Source: Triglochin maritima
Taxonomy: Eukaryota > Streptophyta > Magnoliopsida > Alismatales > Juncaginaceae
Assembly (NCBI GenBank): GCA_963682175.1
Contig: OY821772.1
Coordinates: 45,716,925-45,780,924 of the forward strand
Reading direction: 5' to 3'
Length of the DNA stretch: 64,000 nucleotides
In this document: piece after piece, positions 49,101 to 58,907 of the stretch
Layout: every line of letters starts with the position of its first letter
How positions within the stretch are numbered: the stretch's first letter is position 1
Program-made: the position numbers and the translations under genes
Notes under the pieces: generated by a model
What the model was told of the DNA's origin: nothing
Databases searched by the model: none
What the model saw: the letters and a program-made list of their open reading frames with translations, nothing else

Positions 49101-50880
49101 AAATGACAAATTTCCAAAAAAGGTACATGTACCTCACAATGAAAATGATGATGAGATCTCCATCAATTATGTGCACAATGGAAAAAGATGGAAGCGAAAT
49201 AGAACCATTATTGATGAAAATTTCATGTACGCTATAGCAAATGATGTGATGAATGTTGAATATTGTGAGCCAAAATCAATTGAAGAGTGTCGACACAGAA
49301 AAGATTGGCCACAATGGAAAAATGCAATTCAAGAAGAATTGAACTCACTTGAGAAACGTCATGTGTTTGGACATGTAGTTCCGACACCAAATAATGTAAA
49401 ACCAGTAGGATACAAGTGGGTATTTGTAATTAAAAGAAATGAGAAAAATGAAATTGTAAGATAGAAGGCAAGACTTGTAGCGCAAGGTTTTACACAAATA
49501 CCAGGAGTTGACTATGAAGAAACGTATTCACCTGTAGTGGATGCAACAACTCTTAGATTTTTGATTAGCCTTGCAATTGGAGAAAAACTTGAAATGCGAC
49601 TTATGGATGTCGTTACAGCTTATCTATATGGATCACTAGATAATGTCATTTTTATGAAAATCCCTGAAGGATTAAAACTACCAAGCACATGTAATACAAA
49701 ATCTCGAGAGATGTATTCTATAAAATTGAAAAGGTCTTTATATGGATTAAAACAATCCGGACGAATGTGGTACAATCGTCTTAGAGAAAGTCTTCTCAAA
49801 GAAGGGTTTAAAAATAATCCCATAAGTCCATGTGTTTTTATTAGAAAATCAACATCTAGCTTTGTAATTAATGTTGTATATGTTGATGACTTAAATATCA
49901 TTGGGAACCCTGAAGAGATTGAAAAAACTGCTAAATATTTGAAGAATGAATTTGAAATGAAAGACCTTGGCGTAACTAAATTTTGTCTCAGCCTGCAGAT
50001 CGAGCACTTACCAAATGAAGTTTTTATTCATCAATCAAATTATATAGAGAAGACATTAAAACGTTTTAATATGGATAAAGCTCATCCATTAAGTTCTCCA
50101 ATGGTTGTTCGTTCTCTTAGTGCCGAAAAAGACCATTTCCGTCCTCGAGAGAATGATGAAGACATTCTTGGTCCAGAAGTACCATATCTAAGTGCTATTG
50201 GGACTTTAATGTACCTGACTAATAATACAAGACCTGATATTGCATTTTCAGTAAATGTATTGGCTAGATATAGTTCTGAACCAACACGTAGACATTGGAA
50301 CGGAATTAAACATGTATTCCGTTACCTTTGTGGAACGCGTGATATGGGGTTATTTTTCCAAAAGAATTTAGAGCCCAAACTAATTGGATATGCCGATGCT
50401 GGATATTTGTCAGATCCACATAAAGCTAAATCACAAACAGGATATGTGTTTACATATGGTGGCACGGCAATTTCATGGCGATCAACGAAACAAACATTAA
50501 CAGCAACATTTTCAAATCATGCAGAGTTGATTGCATTATACGAGGCTAGTCGAGAATCTGTATGGTTGAGATCAATGATCCAAAGCATACAAGAAGAATG
50601 TGGACTCGACAAAATCAAAGACCATCCGACAATTTTATATGAAGACAATACTGCATGCATTGCTCAAATAAAAGAAGGATACATCAAAGGTGATAAGACT
50701 AAACATATTTCACCAAAGTTTTTCTCGACGCATGATTTACAAAAGAACGGTGAGATAGATGTCCGTCAGATCCAATCAAGGAAGAATTTAGCAGATTTAT
50801 TCACAAAGTCATTGCCTACAACAGTTTTTGAGCAACTTGTTCACAAGATAGGTGTTCGTCGTTTGAAAAATATATGTTGA
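46169..50880 (+). pseudogene. Copia gag-pol, broken by several stops and frameshifts
   Basis: Pieces in order: gag start MANLTKLEFVALDISGKNYL (46169-46513, then a stop); gag C-terminal part with RG-rich stretch and Zn knuckle CFKCGMTNHWSRIC (46710-47204); protease CLVDSGTTNT and integrase (WHDRLGHPG, CSLGK, GDICGPI) in 47403-48167, cut by a TGA; integrase core continuing (IRLDNAGEFSS) 48207-48761; a damaged linker 48762-49077; reverse transcriptase start 49078-49464, cut by a TAG; reverse transcriptase (YVDDLNIIGN) and RNase H (GYADAGYLSD, NHAELIALYEA, YEDNTACI) 49537-50880. It cannot encode a full polyprotein. The AT-rich leader 45206-46168 shows no coding sequence. Confidence 0.9.
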
Positions 50881-51010
50881 AGTGAGGGAGAGCATCATAC
50901 GCGCTGCACTCTTTTTTCCTTCACCAAGTTTTTATCCCATCGGGTTTTTCTTGGTAAGATTTTAACGAGGCAGCATCCCTAGCGTATAAATGTGATCATC
51001 CAAGGGGGAG

Positions 51011-51245
51011 TGTTGAGAATTCCAAAGGTTTCTTGGATGATTCACCTTCCTTAACCCCCAATAGTTTATGTAGGTTTTACTCTTATTTATGTGGTGTAAT
51101 TCCATTTATTTTGGTTGTAACCCCTACTACATCATCACCTTATATATAAGGGATTATTGTACATATTTGGACAAAAAAAGAGAAGAAATACATACTTCTC
51201 TCCCTCCCTCAATTTTTCATCTTTGGTTTGCTTTGTTTCACAACA
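51011..51245 (+). repeat. Copia 3' LTR
   Basis: 235-bp partner of the left LTR. Its first bases share TGTTGAGAATT and then diverge (CCAAAGG against TTAAATG). Confidence 0.93.
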
Positions 51246-51250
51246 TCTTT

Positions 51251-52996
51251 TATGTGATTAGTTATCACGGTTGCCTTAGTTCTAACCTCTGTACGTGTAG
51301 AGAGAAAAGTGGACCACCCAGTTTGCTACACCCCGTCTTCTATACTTATCGTTTATTTGAAAGAAATAGTATTATATTATCGAAACAGATGTACCTAAAA
51401 TGCATATGAGTTATGAGGAAGAGATGTAAGGAGAGAGATGAAATTGGCAGGTGCGAAGCTGCATAAAACGGCGTTTGAACGTGCATCTTGAACAGTTGAA
51501 TTATCTCAACTTAGACATTAGTCTTTTCTATTTACCAAACCGCCACAAACAACTGAACAAGTGTACGTTTAATTAAAGCATCTGCAGTAGTTAATACTTT
51601 ATATGTGTAGAAAATAAGTTGATTTGGACCGTCGAATGGGCTTCAGTGCAAAGGAATCCGGCATTGAAAGGTGATTGACGTGGGAATGTGGGACGTCGTT
51701 ACCCTTGATCTTTTAAAGGTGGAATGAAAGGAGTGATGTGGTATATATAGGGTAGGTTTGGTTGGTGCAGAAGTCAGCTGCTCCACCACCCTGAGCTGAA
51801 GTTATGCTGAAGATCGATCCAAAAAGAACATGTTCTTTGGAAGTCGGAGGAGCCAGTGCGGATATCGAGGTGGAATTTTGAAGCTGGGGTGGGTGATCTT
51901 TGAGCAGCTCCGGTTATTATAGTTGTAATGATTTCAACTTTCGGACCGTATCACTTCTGATCTATTGATGTAATTCCTCATTTTGTTCCACAATTTTTTG
52001 GGGAAAAAGTATGTACGTAGAATATTCATGTGTGTTTTTAAGGTTGCAGTTCGAACGAGAGAAAATATAAAAGTTCAACATGATATTGATTTTTTTATTA
52101 TTATCACATATAGTTTTTTTAATATATCTTTTTATTATTTAACAGAATGATTATAACATGCAAAAGCTTTGGAATAAGAAAAATTGTATGGAGACATTTC
52201 GGGTATTGCCTTTGGATTGGACATCATCTCTTCTACTCACTCTTCTTCCAACCAAACATCTTCACGGGCTCAGGGTGAAAAGCAGTTTATTTATCATCAT
52301 TACATGAAACTAGAATCAAGGAGAAGATGGATACCAAAGAGCTCTAGCCAAACACACCCATAGTATTTATTTATGACCATGGACGATTGAGATTTCACTT
52401 TGGATAATTACTCTAATTTGGCAATTAAGAATTCGATGCTTGCTTATATTTAATCAAGCATATTTCAATTTTTCTTCCAATATCTTGCATTTTTCTCTAT
52501 CAATTATGCTAGTTCATTTGCTATTTTGTTGCCAAACATCAACATACACTGTGATTGGAATACATATACATGATTCAAATGCAGACATGCTATGAGTCTA
52601 TGAGCGTATCTTACAAGAAGAAAACACAATTTGAAATTTCCCGGTGAGTAAGGCAATTGAAAAGTAGCAATCCAATCTTAAAATTGAGCACGTAATTCAA
52701 GTAAGAATTCAGAAATATACAATAAAATAGGAAACACAACGATACTGATTTCTCGATAGAAGAAGCACCACAAACCGACTTAGAAAAACCATTTCGGTTT
52801 CTCTGATGAGGTATTCAAGCTCATCGTGGATCTGGCTTCCACTTCTATTTTTTAGCAGTCAACATGCCAAACTAATTCCCTCGATCATTCCACAAGGCAT
52901 GAGGGGTTTGTGTTGTGGTTGACACTGGAATTAAAATAAACAGCAGTGTAAAGATGGGATGGGTGATGGAAAGGATGTAACTCTTGCCACCCTTCA
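51251..52996. other. Intergenic right of the second copia element
   Basis: Mostly AT-rich. A TATA-like GTATATATAG near 51741 stands about 30 bp before a stretch that can fold into an imperfect hairpin (see next entry). No protein domain seen. Confidence 0.4.
51772..51945 (+). ncRNA. Candidate hairpin RNA locus (weak)
   Basis: The 5' arm around AGCTGCTCCACCACCC (from 51777) can pair imperfectly with the 3' arm GGGGTGGGTGATC...GAGCAGCT (to about 51924). A small internal hairpin CCAAAAAGAACATGTTCTTT lies between them, and a TATA-like box sits ~30 bp upstream. No known plant microRNA sequence was recognised and the pairing has bulges. Presented as a possibility only. Confidence 0.2.
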
Positions 52997-53248
52997 TCAA
53001 TTAGTAATTTCAGCTTCCATTAGCAACCTTCGTCTGGGGCAATCAGGGCTATTGGGGCTGAAGCTGCAATCAGAGAGCCGAGAAACAGAGGCTGACCCTT
53101 TGGGGAGGAATTGGAACACCAAATTTCCTTTCCCGGACAAGCCACCCAAAAGGAGAGGTCTTGCCATCGATGGGTTGAAGTTGGATACCATTAGAACGAG
53201 GAATATCAACTCCACCACCATAAGGTGTCCTTTCCCATGGGCACCCAT
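52997..53248 (-). CDS. Putative small secreted-peptide precursor (LPKG motif, two C-terminal cysteines)
   Basis: An 83-residue frame from the ATG at 53248 (an upstream in-frame ATG at 53287 would add 13 residues). It starts MGAHGKG followed by a hydrophobic core LMVVELIFLVLMVSNF and a plausible cleavage at SMA|RP, so it looks like a secreted protein. The mature part holds FQFLPKG, then two cysteines eight residues apart (CSFSPNSPDC), then a basic RRR and a short tail. LPKG followed by two late cysteines recalls plant phytocytokine precursors such as the CTNIP/SCREW type, and FLPKG also recalls IDA-like peptides, but the diagnostic PPSGPS core is absent. The opposite strand also has an open frame (52959-53363) without such signals. 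A TATATC element near 53300 could be a core promoter. Confidence 0.35.
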   Translation of the reverse strand: MGAHGKGHLMVVELIFLVLMVSNFNPSMARPLLLGGLSGKGNLVFQFLPKGSASVSRLSDCSFSPNSPDCPRRRLLMEAEITN

Positions 53249-53960
53249 GTTGACTGCTTTGGTGGATATTGCTTCTGCGTATTCCAAGGCTGGTCAGATA
53301 TATGGGGAACTAACGTTGCAAAATGTCGTCATGGTTAGAAGTATGACCACGTTCTATGTCTGACTTTTGAAGTATGGGGACCCTTGAAGTATTGACTGGT
53401 CGTATGAAGAGCCGTGAGGGATGATGTAAGAATCCAGGAAAGCGCATTGGTTCGTTACATCACAGACATTGCGTCATTGGAGTTTGGTGGATAACAGAGG
53501 ATGCCATTCGCAGCCGCCGGGAGCTAAATTTCACCTTACATTATAAACCGGCTAGACTCGAGCCGGACGGATCCAAATTAGATCGATAAAAAAAGTACCC
53601 GCTTATATTTGCGTATGAGGTTAGAATACAAAGATCAAATTTCATTACAAGAAATGTTTGAACTAACAATTTTTCCAGGTAGGAAAGGAGGCAATGTCTT
53701 AAAGAATGATGGCTGTTGCAACCTTCTTGGTGAACTAAAGCTAATGTTTTTCGGTTTTACAAGATTCATTTAGATTTATTCTAAAATTAAAAGTATATGT
53801 GAGACTACCAAAAATCTGTACTTTGTATTTGCAGTTTCCCAGATTGCCGCAGCGCCCTGGTTGGACAGGCTCCATCTCAAAAGTGAAAGAGCACCATCAT
53901 TTTTTACCTTATAACATGGTCATGTTTTCTCTGAAAACAAACAAGGCTCGCTCCTCTGGA
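53249..53960. other. Intergenic between the peptide candidate and cyclin SDS
   Basis: Contains the 3' flank of SDS and the upstream side of the peptide candidate. No transposon end or conserved domain recognised. Confidence 0.45.
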
Positions 53961-56900
53961 TCATTTTTTGCAATGATGCTTTATCAACCACTCTAGACTC
54001 TGTAAACAAGTAAGATATCACAAAATCGGTTCACAAAAGGATATCAGCAGCAGCAACTAAAAGCATCAACAGGGCAGACTAATGAGGATTACATGGAATC
54101 CCTCAATGAAAGAATTAAGGAGAGTCACAAGAGCAGAAAGTCATTATAGCAGATATCAGAAATGGCTACCTTAATGCACTCTGGTAGATCGTCATTTCTG
54201 GTTCTTACGTGTGTCTGTGTTCATTAGAAGATACAAATGGCCCCATTAATTCCACATTATCTTGTTCATGTAGCATAACAGAACATTTCTCATTCAAAAA
54301 TTTACCTCCATAACCCATTGACAGGAGTCGTCACGGTTTGAGGCCAAGGAGGCAAGGACTACTACGCCTGCAGCCACAGTGGATGGCCAGAATTGGAGCC
54401 TGTCAAGATCCAAGAGTGACATGACAGCAAGATACTTGGCCAGACTCTCCACTGCCGGCTCAGCCTTTGCTGCCTTTAGATAAAACCTGCAAGAGAAAGA
54501 AGATAGATGAAGCCCATTGTTGTATGCTTGTCAGGAATGGGATAAGTCAAGAGTACTCAAGTAGTTTAGGAAATGAAAGATAAAGCAGTACCATAGGAAG
54601 TTGTATATGGTTGGAGCAAAACACTGGAAATCGAGGACCTCTTGGACAAGCCATTCCATGGCCACCACTTCACCCTTGCTATAAGCGCAGTTCCCCACTA
54701 GGAATGCTTTCCTCCTGACACTGAATAAATTCTAGTGTTTATCAGTTTCTTGGCAAGGAATGTGCTTGTGCTGGAACTCATACACATAAGAACGAAAACA
54801 GAATTGTTATGAGTACGTTTATTGCTTTATACCTATTATAAGGCTGATTCTCTTCGATTCTAGTGGCGAGGGTGATGCAAGCAATGCCCAAGAGGTGAAT
54901 GTTTCTTTTAGTTTTGAAGAATCCTTTTGTCAGGAACCTATCCATCAAGCTCACACCTAAGAACAAGGTCTCGTTCTGCAGCTGCGTCGAACTAGAATGC
55001 TGCAAAAGGGATCAGACTTTAGATCTTTATCAATGGAAATAAGGGGACAGTTCAAGATTCTCTTCCAGATGCAACTTGTAAAATAGCACACAATGAGTTA
55101 AGTTTGTGAATGAGTTCTTAGCGAATTACGCGGAAACAGCCTGAGTTACTGATGTAACATAGCTAGCTAACCGTGGCATTTGGTTTCCTGCACCCTTGGA
55201 TAATTTGAACACATGGTGCTTATGTTTTGGGACGTCATTACTAAAAGGATTAAATCATGAGACCTCACAACTCCACTACCATTAATTTCTTCGATGCTTA
55301 GCATACTACTTCCTAAATTATACAAAGCTCATTCGCATCCATATACTTCTTCACAAGGTTCACTAAATATTCTCCAAAAAATTCTACATAAACAATTTTA
55401 TGTCCAAAGATTGCAACAATTTATTTTAGTATTGAAGAATCCTTTTGTCGGGAACCTATCCATCAATATTTTCCAACAACTGTAAGTCCAAAAATTTCAA
55501 AACTCTCCCTATTGTAGCCTCTTGTTAATCATTGTTTGAATATCATGTTAGTCTGCATTGTAACTTAGCGTTACAAACTTTAGGGCTCAAGTGAATATAT
55601 AAGCCTGTTAAACAAAATCCTTTAAACCTTTTTTAAAAAATTCATGTTAGTCTTTGGTTAAACCCAACAATAACTAATGCAACCTTTATAGAGCTAAATG
55701 CTTACAAAGACACATTGGATATTTTTTTAATAATAAAAAGACACATTGGAATTAATATATGAATCTCTAACATGTTAGCAAACCAAAGGTATAAAGATTG
55801 GTGCGGTCTAGCCATCTAGTCTCAAGTTGTGGCATGACAAGCATGAAGATTGTCTCCAGGGGTATGTCACCGGGAGAATAGCAGAGTCCAACAGGTCACA
55901 TACTTCTATTTATAGTAGATATTTTGAGTTTAGACGCAGTGTTAATAGAACGTGAGTACGTGACCTACGTCGAATATTGATGGAGATTCGAGCTCATGCA
56001 TGGAATAAACGGTATTATGGTAATGTGCTTCTAATCAGGGACCTGAACTCATGACGTCAACATTCTTAAGACGTAATTGTAACATGTGATGTTTTAGGAT
56101 GTATTTCAGAATATCACTGAAAGAATTCAAATACGGGACTACAAAATTCAAATGCACTTGGTTTCTACATAAATGAGCCAAGGTTTCATATACTTGTTTT
56201 CTAATTCAATTTTTGAGGCCTACTTATGAGCTGCTCTATAAATAGGACTAAACACATTCTCACGTTTTTAATCACCAAATTAAAAAGGCATGATGTGAAA
56301 TTTCTGCGCAAGAAATATCATGTGAAAGATGAGTGATCTTTGTATGGGAGACGATAAAGATTTTCGATGGGGTAGCCTTTTAAAAAAACAGTAGAATTGC
56401 AGGAGCGCGTGGGTTCGACATGCATCCAAATAAATAAGGAACATGGGCACGTGACAGATCTAGAAATAGGATGCGCGCAGCAAAAAGGTGCTTATACGAG
56501 AGAGAAAAGGGACAGACCAAACGCAAAGTGCATGAATCTTTTTTATTTATTTAAATAATCTAAAAAGGTATCTAAAAATGAGGGAGAAAAGAGATTCTGA
56601 TGCTTATACATACCTCCACGATCCACTGAACCATCAGCAACCGCTCCTCGAAAACCATCGCATAGTACTCTTTCATCACACTCTGGTCGTCCGCAAAGTC
56701 GTAAAGCTGAATCCTCTTCTCCCTCATTCGAAACAACTGATAGCTCTCCTCGTCTTCTTCGTTCTCAAACCTCAGCAACTTAAGTACAACACCAAAAATC
56801 AACATCACATAACAACCAAATCTCATTGTAACATGTAAGACGAAGCTTACTGTGAACTCGCTGGAGTCGTCGAGTTCCGGCGCCGGCACGGCTTCGGGGA

Positions 56901-57726
56901 GGTCGGAGTGAGAAAACTGCTGCACCAGCCCGAGGTAGAGCGAGAATGCCAGCGAAGACTTTTCGTCGTGAGACTTCTCCGAGAAGTTATCTGACGACTC
57001 CGAGAGAAACGACTGGGACAAGTTGGAGAAGTACTCCTCCGAACTTCCACCGAAAAGCTCCGCCTCGAACTCCGACAGAGTCATCTCGTTGCAGGTCGAA
57101 TACGCCGATCCCTCCCTGTCGCCGAAGAGTTGCTCCGAGCACACGAGCTTCGGGTTGATCTCCGCGACTCCCACCGCTGAGCCCTGCGATACCTCCGGCG
57201 ATGCGGCCGGTTTGGAACGATCTACTGTGGGGATCAACTCAGTAATAGAGGATCTGGAGATTTCGAGAGATTTCTCACTTACGCAGCTCGATTCCGCTTT
57301 TCTCCTCGGATCGGAATCGTTCGTTTGGATTCCGTCGTGTTTGAGATTGGAATTGTTCTCGTCTGGGAAGCTTACTCCGCCGGTCTCGATCTTCGTCCCG
57401 ATCTTCCTTGCGTACATCCTCGTGATACGTCGGAACTCGCCGGCGGGATTCTCTACGACGCGTTCATTGGCTTCTCTCCCGCGCTTCTTCACGTTCTTCG
57501 ACCACGTCAAGCTCGATTCCGCGGTGACGACGCTGGGAAAGTAGGAAGAGGACGAGGAGTCGGCTTCGGGAGCAGACTGCTCGGTTTCGACTCCGACCTC
57601 GTCGGTGAACGGGAGCAGCACGACGCGGCGTTTGATCCGAGGCTTCCTCGACCGGGGCTTCTTCGTCGGCCACGCCGAAGGAGGTGGCTCATAGTGTTTG
57701 GTGATGAAACGTAGCTCCGACTCCAT
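53961..57726 (-). CDS. SDS: Cyclin SDS (SOLO DANCERS), meiosis cyclin
   Basis: Seven minus-strand exons: 57726-56851, 56778-56614, 54999-54833, 54720-54592, 54486-54306, 54214-54170 and 53999-53961; 533 aa. Exon 1 is a long basic/acidic N-terminal region typical of SDS. The cyclin box starts in exon 2 ([20 protein letters not shown], ending WIVE) and continues in exon 3 ([20 protein letters not shown], ending [13 protein letters not shown]) and exon 4 ([17 protein letters not shown]). Exon 5 holds the second cyclin fold ([18 protein letters not shown]). The short exons 6 ([15 protein letters not shown]) and 7 ([12 protein letters not shown]) match the SDS C-terminus. SDS is a meiosis-specific plant cyclin needed for homologue synapsis and DMC1-dependent recombination. 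Intron 2 (55000-56613) is unusually long and carries a 39-bp copy of part of exon 3. No damage seen; likely functional. Confidence 0.9.
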
Positions 57727-57834
57727 GGAATCGAGGTCGGAGGAGTGGAATTGGGGTTTGGAGGCGGTTTCTAGGGCTCCGAGGAGGAGAGTGCGGTTGG
57801 GGAGTGGATAGTGGAGTGTGGGAGACTGTTGGGA

Positions 57835-57842
57835 TATTTATA
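57835..57842 (-). promoter_or_regulatory. Likely TATA box of cyclin SDS
   Basis: TATAAATA on the minus strand about 110 bp upstream of the SDS ATG at 57726. Confidence 0.45.
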
Positions 57843-58907
57843 GTGGAGAGGGAGGTAGTTGCTTCATGCTTGCCACGTCATCATCGGCTTCGTCGCGCTG
57901 CGCTTCCAGTTTTGTACTCACGTTTTTGTACAGTCTGTCTGAGGTCAAGAAGAGAATTTTTGTGGACCACCAACAATAAATTATGGTTAAAGACTTAGGT
58001 TAAGGTATTATTATACTAAATTTAATTGGTTTAACAAATCATTCCATATCGGGAAATAGGTCTCTGACTCGACCAAGGATTCGAATGCTCGAAACCAGCT
58101 GAGCTTCTTTGGTCTCACCTGGAGATGCGTACCAAATCTCTCCAATTTCTGTGCATCGTGTTTTCGGTAAACCACCATTACAGTGAAACTGTGTATAGCA
58201 TCTAACGAAGGAATTAACAACATTACATGATTTAAACCATATTAATGAACATCACCTAGTAGCGCGTTAAACCGACCAAAAAAAGCGGTAAGCCAGGTTT
58301 TTTGTAGTGTAATTTATCATTGACCTTTGTATTATATAAGTTATAACCTGCTTCCACAAAGTTCCCTAGTCATTGATCGATAGTGGGAACGACTGCATAA
58401 GCCGATTTGGTTTTGAGACCACAAAATTCAAGTGGTCGGATTCCATAATGACATACCATGCATTAGAAGAATTGCTGCTCATCTTCTAACCATCTGAAAT
58501 TGACTGGAGCGAGGAAGACTTTCTTCAAAAATTTGGACAATACAATGGGTAGGATAACATCGAATTTATTACAGTACTTACTGATACATCTTTGTATAAC
58601 TCTTGCAGGCACTTGAGCCCCCAAACACTAACACAGAACTCCCTTGTAAGTTGTAACTAGAAATTTAGCCTCTGCAAGGTACGTATTACAGGATGCCGCA
58701 GAATTACACCAAACTATAATACAATAAAAAGGAGAGAAGCAAGCGTGGGTCGTGAACTTGTGGTATCATACACACATATGAACAGCCAAATGCCATTTGT
58801 TTACTCCGCACAAGATTGCAGGAACTTCAACCGTGGAGAGATATCTTCATGTAACATTTTGGGGGTAGAAAGCTTGGGGGAGAGAAAAAATTGCTGTTTT
58901 GTGTTTC
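57843..58907. other. Intergenic between SDS promoter and the potassium-channel 3' end
   Basis: Holds the SDS upstream region, a CACTA transposon terminus ending at 58309, and the 3' untranslated side of the channel gene. Open frames here are short and unrelated. Confidence 0.45.
58255..58309 (-). mobile_element. Terminus of a CACTA-type DNA transposon
   Basis: Read on the minus strand from 58309: CACTACAAAAAACC, the classic CACTA end, followed by TTACCGCTTTTTTTGGTCGG-type subterminal sequence. The partner end was not found to the left within the intergenic region, so this is probably a truncated or solo end. Confidence 0.55.

Larger units (their letters stand above)
44956..51245 (+). mobile_element. 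Copia-type LTR retrotransposon, plus strand, 6.3 kb
   Basis: LTRs 44956-45189 (234 bp) and 51011-51245 (235 bp), both starting TGTTGAGAATT and ending TTTCACAACA, with about a dozen or more differences (~94% by eye). Perfect 5-bp target duplication TCTTT (44951-44955 and 51246-51250). A primer-binding-like site CGTTATCAGCACGAAG follows the left LTR, and the polypurine tract AAGGGGGAG (51002-51010) precedes the right one. Domain order is Copia. Older than the element at 29.6-36.0 kb by LTR divergence. Confidence 0.93.

Noticed and set aside
51777..51800. MIR390-like arm (CCTGAGCTGAAG)
   Set aside because: Resemblance is limited to a short word. The mature miR390 sequence and its expected opposite arm are missing.
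53000..53120. IDA-like abscission peptide
   Set aside because: FLPKG resembles the start of the IDA core, but the proline/serine core and RHN end are absent, so the family name is not used.
52959..53363. 134-codon plus-strand open frame opposite the peptide candidate
   Set aside because: No signal peptide, domain or family resemblance. The minus-strand frame over the same DNA has clearer secretory features. At most one of the two is real.
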